A stretch of DNA of 64,000 nucleotides from Paenibacillus macerans. Lineage in GTDB: Bacteria; Bacillota; Bacilli; Paenibacillales; Paenibacillaceae. Both the position numbers and the translations under genes were made by a program. Of the stretch, positions 1 to 7,915 are shown one piece after another (within the stretch, counting starts at the first letter, position 1; every line of letters starts with the position of its first letter). The stretch spans positions 434,001 through 498,000 of the forward strand of contig NZ_JAMBOE010000003.1 in the NCBI RefSeq assembly GCF_023715465.1, in the 5' to 3' direction. The notes below the pieces were generated by a model. It ran no database searches. It was given only the letters and a program-made list of their open reading frames with translations, and was not told the origin of the DNA.

Positions 1-190
1 CTTCAATATTAAGCTTGGCATCCTTGGCCGCCTGTGATTGCGCGATATGCTTCCAAATCTGAGCATCGGAGCCCTGCGAACCAATGACAATCTTCTCGCC
101 ATCGCCCGATGATTTGCCGCCGCAGCCCGCAGTCGCCAGTATCAATACCAATCCGAGTGCTAGTCCGCCCCATAGTTTACTTTTACCCAT
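1..190 (-). CDS. metQ: MetQ-type methionine-binding lipoprotein, N-terminal part (cut by window edge)
   Basis: Only the first 63 or so codons are inside the window. Translation from the ATG at 190 gives a short basic N-terminus, a hydrophobic stretch and a lipobox ending in ATAGC, with the predicted lipidated cysteine at residue 23, followed by a Gly/Ser/Lys-rich linker and the strand KIVIGSQG. This is the usual start of an NlpA/MetQ substrate-binding protein tethered outside the membrane. It is the last visible gene of a minus-strand run containing metN and metI, which supports methionine as ligand. The stretch between the SDR stop and this ATG is only about 39 bases, so it is probably co-transcribed. 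The family assignment rests on context because the binding domain is outside the window. Confidence 0.8.
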   Translation of the reverse strand, partial: MGKSKLWGGLALGLVLILATAGCGGKSSGDGEKIVIGSQGSDAQIWKHIAQSQAAKDAKLNIE

Positions 191-229
191 ATGATCTTCT
201 CCCCTTTTTATCTGGATGCAATTTTTCTC

Positions 230-1000
230 CTAATGCATGGTCATACCGCCAGTTACATTGATGGCTTGGCCTGTCATATACGAAGACAATGGACTGGCCA
301 AAAACAGAGCGACGTTGGCAACATCCCTGACCTCGGCCGTTCTGCCCAGCGGAATTTGGGAACAGTCCTCCGCATAGATCTCCTCGGCCGTCATGCCGCG
401 GATTAATCCGCCTTCGGCACGCTCCCGATGCTTCATCGGCGTCTCCACAATACCCGGACATATCGCATTGACGAGTATGTTATGCCGTGCCAGCTCAATC
501 GCCATCACCTTGGTCAATCCAAGAACCGCATGCTTCGATGCGCAATATCCGCCCATAGCCCGATAGCCGTTCTTGCCGGCCTGCGAAGCCATTTGGATAA
601 TTCTGCCCGGCTTTCCGGCATCGACCATCGCTTTCGCAAATACTTTCGATACCAGGTATAACCCCGTAGAATTAATGGAGAATACCTTCTCCCAATCCTC
701 CAGCTTGCTGTCAATCACGTAATCCATCGTGGAAATGCCAGCGCAATTCACAACGATATCCGGAACCCCCGCCTGTTCCAACACAATATTTGACCAGCGA
801 TAGATATCCTCTGATCGGGACAAATCCAATCTGGACTCAAACAACTGCCCGTTAACTTCTTTATAATCCCCTTCATGAGCGAGATCGGCAGAAATGACCC
901 TGGCCCCACTCTGCAGTAGAATTTGTACGATGCCTTGTCCAATGCCTGAATTGCCCCCGGTTACAACCGCCGTTTGAAGCGATAAATCCAAAGTAATCAT
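230..1000 (-). CDS. Short-chain dehydrogenase/reductase (SDR), classical type
   Basis: A 256-residue classical SDR, full length for the family. The nucleotide-binding motif TGGNSGIG is at residues 14-21, the NAG-type motif reads NCAG near 85, and the catalytic set is Asn110, Ser139, Tyr152 and Lys156 in YCASK. The C-terminus has the usual P-G-x-x-x-T and a terminal TGQAINVTGG strand. It should be a cytoplasmic NAD(P)-dependent oxidoreductase acting on a sugar, polyol or acyl substrate. The nearest characterised groups are sugar-alcohol and 3-oxoacyl-ACP reductases, and sequence alone does not choose between them. The start lies 5 bases after the luxS stop and has no good ribosome binding site, so translational coupling to luxS is likely. 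Its place between luxS and metQ is unusual. Confidence 0.85.
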   Translation of the reverse strand: MITLDLSLQTAVVTGGNSGIGQGIVQILLQSGARVISADLAHEGDYKEVNGQLFESRLDLSRSEDIYRWSNIVLEQAGVPDIVVNCAGISTMDYVIDSKLEDWEKVFSINSTGLYLVSKVFAKAMVDAGKPGRIIQMASQAGKNGYRAMGGYCASKHAVLGLTKVMAIELARHNILVNAICPGIVETPMKHRERAEGGLIRGMTAEEIYAEDCSQIPLGRTAEVRDVANVALFLASPLSSYMTGQAINVTGGMTMH

Positions 1001-1005
1001 GGCTA

Positions 1006-1467
1006 TTACAATACTCTTTCAAAAGGATCTCTGCTGATTCCGGCTTGCAATACGATCTTCGCGTATTCTTGAGCAGAGAACAGGGAATGATCCTTGTAAT
1101 TACCGCATTCCAGCGCGGAGACAGCCGGAACCTCGGTTGTTTCCAGCACGCGCTTCAGCGTTCTTTCCAAGGCGGATGCGATCTCTTCGGGATCATGCTC
1201 ATTCCAGAGAATCAGATAATATCCCGTTCTGCATCCCATCGGAGAAATATCGATGATGCCTTGAATCTCGTCTCTCATATAGGTAGCGAGCAGATGCTCA
1301 AGGGTATGAAGTGCTGCCGTCGGAATCGCGTCTTTATTCGGCTGCAGGAAGCGAAGATCATATTTTTGCACAGTGCTGCCTTTTTCGTCATGCTCAAGCC
1401 CTGCCGCCCTGACATAAGGAGCCTTTACGATTGTGTGGTCCAATTGGAAGCTTTCTACTTTTGCCAT
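1006..1467 (-). CDS. luxS: S-ribosylhomocysteine lyase LuxS
   Basis: A 153-residue protein, normal length for LuxS, which converts S-ribosylhomocysteine to homocysteine and DPD, the AI-2 precursor. The metal site is visible as H54-T-L-E57-H58 and C121 in LECGNYKDHS; the catalytic cysteine is C79 in SPMGCRTGYY, and E57 is the general base. The gene lies in a minus-strand run downstream of metN and metI and upstream of an SDR and metQ. This ties the activated methyl cycle, where homocysteine is remade into methionine, to methionine import. The ATG at 1467 is preceded by AAAGGACTG, an acceptable ribosome binding site. Highly confident. Confidence 0.97.
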   Translation of the reverse strand: MAKVESFQLDHTIVKAPYVRAAGLEHDEKGSTVQKYDLRFLQPNKDAIPTAALHTLEHLLATYMRDEIQGIIDISPMGCRTGYYLILWNEHDPEEIASALERTLKRVLETTEVPAVSALECGNYKDHSLFSAQEYAKIVLQAGISRDPFERVL

Positions 1468-1565
1468 TGTTCTTCAGTCCTTTTTATAATGTTGTATATT
1501 TAACCAGTACCTGCCCAGAGGCTAGAGGCAGTATACTGCACAAACCGTAGTAATAACCCGAGGTG

Positions 1566-2246
1566 TCAATGCGTCGTCTTCTTGGTGAAATAATCCCCGA
1601 TGAATTGGCACACAAACACCAGAATCAAGATCAGAATCGTAGCCACAAGTGTAATATCCGTCTGAAATCGGTTGTACCCCTTATTGATTGCCAGGCTGCC
1701 CAAGCCGCCCGAGCCGATGGCCCCAGCCATCGTGGTCAGTCCAATCAGGTTAATGATCGTCACCGAGGAGGCCCTGATAATCGCAGACAAGCCTTCTTTC
1801 AGATACACGCGGAAAATAATCTCAACCGGTCCCGACCCCATAGACTGAGCTGCTTCAATAATCCCGGAATCAACTTCTACTAACGCATTCTGTATTTGCC
1901 GGGCATAGAAAGGCACGATGCCGATGACCAGGGGCACAATCGCCGCATTCATGCCGATCGATGTGCCCGTAATAAGACGGGTAAGCGGCACGACAACAGC
2001 GATAAGAATGATGAATGGAATGGATCTGAACAAGTTAATGAGCTTCTCCAAGACACTATAAACCAGCCTGTTCTCCAAAATACCTCCCCTGTCCACCACA
2101 ACCAGGGTGACGCCAAACAATATTCCAAATAACACGGAAAATAACGAGGTAACGACCACCATATAAATCGTCTCATAGGTGCTTAGCAGGATGTCCTCTC
2201 TTAAATTCCAGATGTTAGGGAAATATTTCGTAAAAAACTCATTCAT
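1566..2246 (-). CDS. metI: Methionine ABC transporter permease MetI
   Basis: A 226-residue integral membrane protein with about five hydrophobic segments (roughly residues 20-45, 60-90, 95-115, 150-175 and 190-215). The permease EAA loop is near residue 135 ([14 protein letters not shown]) and contacts the ATPase. Length and sequence fit MetI, the permease of the MetNIQ D/L-methionine importer. Its start overlaps the metN stop by four bases, the usual sign of coupled translation. The downstream luxS start is about 100 bases away. Confidence 0.93.
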   Translation of the reverse strand: MNEFFTKYFPNIWNLREDILLSTYETIYMVVVTSLFSVLFGILFGVTLVVVDRGGILENRLVYSVLEKLINLFRSIPFIILIAVVVPLTRLITGTSIGMNAAIVPLVIGIVPFYARQIQNALVEVDSGIIEAAQSMGSGPVEIIFRVYLKEGLSAIIRASSVTIINLIGLTTMAGAIGSGGLGSLAINKGYNRFQTDITLVATILILILVFVCQFIGDYFTKKTTH

Positions 2247-3310
2247 GCTGGATCACCCACCTTACTATTCCGAAGAAACCGGGAATTGATAACTTCAACG
2301 TCTACCCGAGCCGACTGCAAGTATCGCAAAGCTTCCTCCAGATCACTGGTAGAGCCAGACATAACTACGATCAGATTGCCAATAGGCGTCTGCTGTAAAA
2401 TCTCCACATTCGCGAACAGAATATTCGTCTTAACCCGGTAACGGGCAGTAAGCTCGGAAATAACCGGTTCACTTGTACTATCGCCGATATAAGAAATCTT
2501 GCACAGCATATCGTTATCCTTCAGATGAAGGAGTGAAGGATGCAACGTGAGCTTGTCCAGCATCTGCTCGATATGAGTGGCCGTATTAATGAAATCACGG
2601 GTCAACGTATTTTGCGGGCGGCTAAAGATCGAGACGATATCGCCCTGCTCGATAATCCGTCCGGCTTCCATGACGGCAACCTTATTACAGATCTCTTTCA
2701 CGACCTGCATTTCATGCGTAATAATGACAATCGTCAGCCCCAGCGTTTGCTTTAATTTCTTCAGCAATTCCAGAATGGATAGCGTCGTCTTCGGGTCCAA
2801 GGCACTAGTCGCTTCATCGCACAGCAATATTTCCGGATCATTCGCCAGCGCTCTGGCTATAGCTACCCTTTGCTTCTGCCCCCCTGACAATTGTGAAGGA
2901 TAAGCATTCAGTTTATCCGATAAGCCTACCAGCTCTAGCAATTGTTTAACCTTCCGGTCCCTTTCACGCTTGGAGAGCTTGGAACTCTTCAAGGGAAAGT
3001 CCACATTGTCATAGATTGTTCTGGAGTTCATCAGATGAAAATGCTGAAAGATCATCCCGATCCGCTTCCTGGCCAAGCGCAAATCCTTAGGTTGCAAGGC
3101 CAGCAAATCCTGCCCATTTACTACTACACTTCCCGCCGTAGGCCGCTGCAGCAGATTAATCACACGAACCAGCGTGCTCTTCCCGGCCCCACTGTAGCCG
3201 ACAATGCCGTATACGTCTCCCGCGTCAACCTGCAGACTGATATCCTGAACGGCTGTAACCGATTGTGACCCAGTTTCAAAGGTAACTTGAATATTGGATA
3301 AAGTAATCAT
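2243..3310 (-). CDS. metN: Methionine ABC transporter ATP-binding protein MetN
   Basis: About 355 residues. The ABC domain has Walker A (GYSGAGKST) at residues 38-46, the LSGGQ signature near 140 and Walker B with [11 protein letters not shown]. It is followed by a C-terminal NIL domain of about 90 residues, which binds methionine in this family and gives feedback inhibition. A TTG at 3319 would extend the frame, but the AGGAAGGG ribosome binding site would then touch the start. The ATG at 3310 has about 10 bases of spacing and is preferred. First gene of the metN-metI-luxS-SDR-metQ run. A deleted copy of its 5' end lies at 7567-7641. Confidence 0.95.
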   Translation of the reverse strand: MITLSNIQVTFETGSQSVTAVQDISLQVDAGDVYGIVGYSGAGKSTLVRVINLLQRPTAGSVVVNGQDLLALQPKDLRLARKRIGMIFQHFHLMNSRTIYDNVDFPLKSSKLSKRERDRKVKQLLELVGLSDKLNAYPSQLSGGQKQRVAIARALANDPEILLCDEATSALDPKTTLSILELLKKLKQTLGLTIVIITHEMQVVKEICNKVAVMEAGRIIEQGDIVSIFSRPQNTLTRDFINTATHIEQMLDKLTLHPSLLHLKDNDMLCKISYIGDSTSEPVISELTARYRVKTNILFANVEILQQTPIGNLIVVMSGSTSDLEEALRYLQSARVDVEVINSRFLRNSKVGDPA

Positions 3311-3716
3311 GATGCCCAACCCTTCCTAAACTTCTGTGCACTACGGCAGCTCCGGAAAATTTATTTCTGTCATTTTACATCAGTTTACTCGGAATTGCTA
3401 CTAAATTTTTTTTCACTCCTGCGAATTTAGTTTTAATTGTTCATTCGTTGAATCAGCTTAACTTACCGGTCAAAAATTGCGCCTCCCCTGTCCAAAACTC
3501 CAATCATCATCATTGTTTTCAACAATAGATCCATTAAATCGGTTGGTGTGATGCCGCATTCAGCTTCTAACCTTTCAGCCAGTAAGGAATAGGCATAGCT
3601 AGCCCTCCATTGCCAAGACGTTTTACTCCAGTAGAACGAAATTGTAAATATCCACTTGGCAATTTCTTGAATATTTTAAAAAGATCACAATCGATATATG
3701 TAAAGGATGAGTCTAT
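3311..3716. other. Intergenic region between divergent metN and the MFS gene
   Basis: No convincing gene. The minus-strand leader of metN has a good Shine-Dalgarno (AGGAAGGG) and an upstream TGTAAAAT that could serve as a -10. I looked for the conserved helices of an S-box (SAM-I) riboswitch and for T-box elements on this strand and saw neither. The MFS gene reads away from this region and has a short AAAGGA site just before its TTG start. Confidence 0.5.
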
Positions 3717-4859
3717 TTGAATTTCCGCATTGTCTTGATGGCCGCTGTCACCTTTGTTGTGGGTACAGTCGAGCTTATCGTAGGAGGCATACTGGAGTTG
3801 ATTGCGACGGATCTGCACATTTCCGTCAGTGCCACAGGTCAGTTTATTACCATGTATTCCATCGCGTTTGCCTTATCGGCTCCAATCCTCATGAACCTGA
3901 CCGCCAAGATGGAACGAAAAACGTTATATCTTGCCAGTTTAAGCGTATTCCTCTTGTCCAACGTGCTGGTTGCCTTCGGCTCCAATTACGCCCTGATTTT
4001 ATCCGCTCGCGCATTGTCCGCCATGAGCGGAGCCCTCATTATCGTCCTGTCCATCTCGCTCGCTTCCCGGCTTGTCCCTCCTTCGTACAGGGGGCGGGCG
4101 ATTGGCATCATTTATATGGGCATCAGCGGCTCGCTTGTACTGGGCGTTCCGATTGGAATGACAATCGGTAACGCGTACGGTTGGCGAGCGCCGTTTCTAT
4201 TGATTGCCGGCTTGAGCGCTTTAGCGATCGTGGTCATCTCCGTATTTCTTCACAAGTCACCGCCGGAAAAAGCCGTTCCCCTGCGCAAGCAGCTTACTTC
4301 GCTCAAGAACGTCAAAATTGTCAGCGGCCAACTCATCTCGTTTCTGTTGTTGATGGGACATTTGACCTTGTACGCTTACTTGGCGCCCTACGTACAGTCG
4401 CTCTTTCCGGTCAGTCCCGGAATTCTGAGTCTCGTCTACTTCCTGTTCGGTATCGCGGCCGTAGCTGGCGGCGGTTTGAGCGGCTGGATTTCCGACCGTT
4501 GGGGCACAAAGCGGTCGCTTATCGTCATTACGGCATGCTTCGCCTTCTCCATGTTCATGCTTCCCTTGGCGGCAAAAATCTCATTTTATCTGTTTTTGGC
4601 TGCTGTTATGGTCTGGAGTGCGCTCAGTTGGGCCATCTCCCCGGCTCAACAAATGTACCTGATCCAGAACACCCCAGAGGAGGCTGATATTCAGCTTAGT
4701 TTAAACTCGTCCATCATGCACCTCGGTATCGCGTGCGGATCGTTGATTGGCGGCGTCATCATCGAAACGAGCTCGGTGGCCAACAATTTCTGGGTCGGCG
4801 GTCTTCTGGCTCTGGCCGCACTTGGCTGCGTAGTCTTTTCGCTTACCCGCAGCGCGTAG
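3717..4859 (+). CDS. MFS transporter, AraJ/YdhP-like drug-sugar exporter family (DHA1)
   Basis: A 380-residue protein with about twelve membrane segments. The MFS signature of the DHA1 group is seen between segments 2 and 3 (NLTAKMERKTL) and the repeat version between 8 and 9 (GWISDRWGTKRS). The opening FVVGTVELIVGGILELIATDL is typical of arabinose-efflux-like permeases. The start is a TTG at 3717, with AAAGGA nine bases upstream; an ATG at 3707 is in another frame. Substrate cannot be told from sequence; small drug or sugar efflux is usual in this group. It stands alone, with no regulator beside it. Confidence 0.85.
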   Translation: MNFRIVLMAAVTFVVGTVELIVGGILELIATDLHISVSATGQFITMYSIAFALSAPILMNLTAKMERKTLYLASLSVFLLSNVLVAFGSNYALILSARALSAMSGALIIVLSISLASRLVPPSYRGRAIGIIYMGISGSLVLGVPIGMTIGNAYGWRAPFLLIAGLSALAIVVISVFLHKSPPEKAVPLRKQLTSLKNVKIVSGQLISFLLLMGHLTLYAYLAPYVQSLFPVSPGILSLVYFLFGIAAVAGGGLSGWISDRWGTKRSLIVITACFAFSMFMLPLAAKISFYLFLAAVMVWSALSWAISPAQQMYLIQNTPEEADIQLSLNSSIMHLGIACGSLIGGVIIETSSVANNFWVGGLLALAALGCVVFSLTRSA

Positions 4860-4976
4860 CACCCGTCAACTGTGGCGGAGCAAGCGAAGCCAAACGTAAG
4901 CTCATTAAATATGGTAATATTAATGGGTACCGGCACATGCTAAAGCAATTAAAAGTTGGGAGGGAGGCTTCAAGAA

Positions 4977-5542
4977 ATGTCTGAACAATACCTTCGCGTT
5001 CTCAAAGAATGTGTCATCGAGACAGGAAAAAATAGTTTGCGATTTCAATCGCGTTATACCAGAACGGCCAAGGGATTTGCGGGGCCATTTATAATCCTTC
5101 TACCGACGAACTTTTTTGGGCCAAGAAAGGTTCCGGTGCATATCTGAACAATAAACGGCTTTTGATGAATTCTACATCAGCGGCATTAAGCCATTCATTA
5201 ATTTCTACGTATATTCGATATGATCAGGAAGAAAAGAAGCTTGGATTAGAAAGGTTTGTACATCATATAGCTAACGAGTCCAGAGGAATCCGTATGATGG
5301 GATGCGGCTCTCTGGAACTGGCTTACGTGGCTTGCGGGCGATTTAATGCGTATTTTAGTTCTCTGCAGAAACCGTGGGATTTTGCGGCAGGTAAATTATT
5401 AATCGAAGAAGCAGACGGTAAAATTACTTGTTTAAACGGGGATCCGATTGACACATATCTGTCAGGTAGTAGTATTCTTGCGGCGAGCAAGGAGCTTCAT
5501 CAGGAGATATTAAATATTTCTAAGACAATTTTGTACACATAA
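4977..5542 (+). pseudogene. Inositol monophosphatase family gene, broken by internal deletion and frameshift
   Basis: The ATG at 4977 has a strong GGGAGG site and begins an ordinary N-terminus of about 20 residues (MSEQYLRVLKECVIETGK). From about 5080, in another frame, the sequence reads AIYNPSTDELFWAKKGSGAYLNNKRL and continues to a normal C-terminal half with GSLELAYVACGRFNAYFSSL and KPWDFAAGKLLIEEADG. This is the second half of an inositol-phosphate/fructose-1,6-bisphosphatase-like enzyme. The middle, which should carry the metal-binding E-E and D-P-I/L-D-G-T motifs, is missing. I infer a deletion of some 60-70 codons plus a frame change. The product cannot be an active phosphatase. Confidence 0.8.
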
Positions 5543-5597
5543 CGTTTATATAAGTCCATTCCCTCTCGCTGCTTCGAGGTTGCTTAAGGTTTCTTCT

Positions 5598-5796
5598 AAA
5601 TAGCGGTCATTGGGGGCGCTATTTCCCGATTTTCCCACTCACCCGCAAAATAGAGGAACTTTTGGGCGTTATTTTCTCGCCAAGCCGTGAAAAAGTAACT
5701 GCTAGTCCTCATTCTCTAAAAATAGCAGTAAAAAGTTCCTCTATTTCTGTAATCTTGGCTTCCCGACAGAAATAAGGACCTTTTTTACCGCTATTT
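5598..5796. repeat. Block of four 27-bp imperfect palindromic repeats (AAATAGCGG...CTATTT family)
   Basis: Four units of exactly 27 bases lie at 5598-5624, 5648-5674, 5720-5746 and 5770-5796. Each begins AAATA(G/A) and ends (C/G)(T/G)(C/T)TATTT or close to it, with AT-rich interiors resembling GGTAAAAAAGTTCC or its complement. Units occur in both orientations. Three more units lie at 38546-38695. The last unit runs into the stop codon of the damaged phosphoglucomutase gene. Such elements behave like dispersed intergenic repeats; their function is unknown to me. Confidence 0.8.
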
Positions 5797-6354
5797 CTCC
5801 GCTCTCCGGCAAACTCGTGCGATCTTCAGGGTTCTCCGGGCTTCGCAAGGAATCCCGAAGTGCTCGGCGGCGTTGACAAAGGTTTCGGGATGCGGTTTGC
5901 CGAAGCGGATTTGGCCGGCGTCGACGATATAGTCGAACGCCTGGGTAAGCCCAAGCCTCTCCAGAACAACCTTCGCGTTCCGGCTTGCCGCTCCCAGGGC
6001 CAGCAGCATATTCGCGTTTCTGATATCCTTCAGCAGCCCTTCAATTCCCGGCAACACGTCGCTGGGACGAATCGTTTCGATCAGCTGCCCGTAGACTGTG
6101 TTTTTTTGGGCCGCCCACTGTTCCTTTTCGCCTGCGGTCAGACTTAAAGGCCGAGGAGCAGCCGCGAGGAGCCGCTCCAGCGACTCCATGCGGCTTACGC
6201 CTTTTAACCGCTCGTTCAGTTCGCGGTCCACCTCGATGCCAAGCTCCTCGCCGATTTGCTTCCAGGCCAGGTAATGAAATTCCGCCGTATCCGTGATGAC
6301 GCCGTCCAAAATGAACGCTTTCGGCTGCATGGTGTCATGCTTATTATCCCCCAT
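5791..6354 (-). pseudogene. pgmB: Beta-phosphoglucomutase (HAD family), lost nucleophile and truncated C-terminus
   Basis: The 187-residue reading frame matches beta-phosphoglucomutase, which interconverts beta-glucose 1- and 6-phosphate: TDTAEFHYLAWKQIGEELGI, a cap region, then SRNAKVVLERLGL and FGKPHPETF. Two defects are visible. The family motif F-D-x-D-G-V reads FILDGV, as if six bases were deleted, removing the nucleophilic aspartate. The match also stops after FGIPCEA, where an aspartate-containing motif and about 35 further residues should follow; the rest is unrelated sequence ending in a 27-bp repeat. The start overlaps the end of the germination gene by 11 bases and has AGGAG close upstream. 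Probably a decaying gene. Confidence 0.75.
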
Positions 6355-7465
6355 CTTTCTCCTGCGCTCTATTTGGTTTTAACGCCCCCAGTTTGCTGCG
6401 GATCCATGCCGTCAGAAAGAGAATTAAGCCGAACACAACCAGCGAGAAATCGAACCAAACGTGACTCGTCGCCAAATAATTAGCAAAATCAACAGCGCCG
6501 GAAAGGCCCCAGAAGCTCACGACCAAAGCCAAAAATCCAAGCGGCAAGGCGAGCGCCCGAAAATCCTTGAGTCCAATCCATTCGGCCATTCCCGTCACCG
6601 CTACATAGAAATACGTGGCCAATTCGATAAACGTCCCGGGCAGCCATACAGCCAGCAGCAAGGCGTCGATGTGCTGAAAAAACTCCCCGAGTCCAATATA
6701 ACGAACGACTTCGATAAACGGATAGTTTAATGTACCGGCATACTCGCCAAAAAGAAAAACGGACACAAGCCCGGACGCCGCAAGTGTAATCATTTCCCCA
6801 AACCAGGCCATAAAAACGAAAAACGCCGCTTTCCGCTGATTCGACAATAACGGGAAATACACCCCCAACAAAAGATATCCGGAGAACCAGGTAAACGGAA
6901 CGATGGCTCCCTTAAGCGAAGGGACCGGTCCTTCCCCCATGATCGGCAAAGCGTTCGATACGTCCCATTCAGGGATGGTGAGAATACTCAGCAGCGCGAA
7001 CACTACGATCGTAACCGGCAGAAACAACTGCGCCAGCCGCCCCAGCACCTCTACGCCCCCCCTTACCGTATACGCCACAAGAAACATTATTCCGCCGGCG
7101 GTAACCAGGGAGGGGGTATTCTCCAAAAATACGGAGGAAATAAAATCGCTGTAAATCCGTAAAATAACGCTGGTCAGGTAAGCGGCGTAAAACACAATGA
7201 TAAGCCCCGCCACTTTACCCGGCAGCTTTCCAAACAGCCGCTTGCTGTACGCGATGCTTGTCTCTCCCGGAAACATGCGGCCAAGCCACAGCATGGCCAG
7301 CACGAAGGTTATGCCGGCCAGATGCGACCACACAGGCGACAGCCATAAATCCCGCCCCGCCGCCTCCCCCGCGATTTTGGGAATCAGCAGCAGCCCGTCG
7401 TAGCCCATTAGGGAATACTTTATAAGCGCCAATTGACCCGCAGAAATCTTCCCTTTTTCCACCAT
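6344..7465 (-). CDS. GerAB/GerKB-type spore germination protein (orphan B subunit)
   Basis: About 373 residues with ten hydrophobic segments, the topology and length of the GerA-B-K family B subunit, an APC-superfamily integral protein of the spore inner membrane that forms part of nutrient germinant receptors. Typical stretches are ISAGQLALIKYSLMGYDGLLLIP at the start and the TWFSGYLLLGVYFPLL segment mid-protein. The ATG at 7465 has GGGGTG six bases upstream; a GTG at 7474 is possible. The A and C subunit genes that usually accompany it are not next to it, so it is either an orphan subunit or a remnant of a receptor operon. The downstream pgmB fragment overlaps its end. Confidence 0.85.
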   Translation of the reverse strand: MVEKGKISAGQLALIKYSLMGYDGLLLIPKIAGEAAGRDLWLSPVWSHLAGITFVLAMLWLGRMFPGETSIAYSKRLFGKLPGKVAGLIIVFYAAYLTSVILRIYSDFISSVFLENTPSLVTAGGIMFLVAYTVRGGVEVLGRLAQLFLPVTIVVFALLSILTIPEWDVSNALPIMGEGPVPSLKGAIVPFTWFSGYLLLGVYFPLLSNQRKAAFFVFMAWFGEMITLAASGLVSVFLFGEYAGTLNYPFIEVVRYIGLGEFFQHIDALLLAVWLPGTFIELATYFYVAVTGMAEWIGLKDFRALALPLGFLALVVSFWGLSGAVDFANYLATSHVWFDFSLVVFGLILFLTAWIRSKLGALKPNRAQEKDGG

Positions 7466-7566
7466 CCGCAACACCCCGTCAACTTAATAAGCGATATATG
7501 ATTTTCATATTTTTCCTTCTCACGTTATTTTTGCCTAAAAAGTCCAATTTCATTAAAAAAAAGGCA

Positions 7567-7641
7567 CCGCCATAGGCCGCTGCAGCAGATTAATCACACG
7601 AACCAGCGTGCTCTATAAAGTAATCATGATGCCCAACCCTT
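7567..7641 (-). pseudogene. Remnant copy of the metN 5' end with an internal 117-base deletion
   Basis: Bases 7573-7614 are identical to 3139-3180 inside metN, 42 bases, and 7615-7641 are identical to 3298-3324, 27 bases covering the metN start and part of its leader. The 117 bases between them in metN are absent. The deletion is a multiple of three but creates TAG as the fifth codon, so the piece reads M-I-T-L-stop. No similarity continues beyond either edge except a few bases. It is a recent partial duplication with no coding value. Confidence 0.85.
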
Positions 7642-7696
7642 AAATTTTTTAGGGAATCTACACCAAACCGCACTACCTTGCAAATTCCAAGTATGC

Positions 7697-7739
7697 AAAA
7701 AAGCTCTCGAATTTCCATGTAAGGAAATTCAAGAGCTCG
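7697..7739 (-). terminator. Rho-independent terminator of tRNA-Leu
   Basis: Read on the minus strand, GAGCTCTTGAATTTCC pairs with GGAAATTCGAGAGCT around a short TTACAT loop and is followed by TTTTTT. It lies about 17 bases after the tRNA 3' end. Confidence 0.85.
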
Positions 7740-7755
7740 TTCATTGCTAAATTAA

Positions 7756-7840
<85 letters not shown>

Positions 7841-7878
7841 GTATTTCGTCGATGCATTGTTTTGCAGCAACGAAATTT

Positions 7879-7907
7879 ATAATATCACGGTTCTCTATAA
7901 GAGTCAA
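7879..7907 (-). promoter_or_regulatory. Sigma-A type promoter of tRNA-Leu
   Basis: On the minus strand TTGACT and TATTAT are separated by 17 bases, ending about 38 bases before the tRNA 5' end. Confidence 0.85.
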
Positions 7908-7915
7908 TCAAAAAA

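Noticed and set aside
3311..3480. SAM (S-box) riboswitch before metN
   Set aside because: Expected from gene function, but the conserved S-box core and an anti-terminator/terminator pair could not be found on the minus strand.
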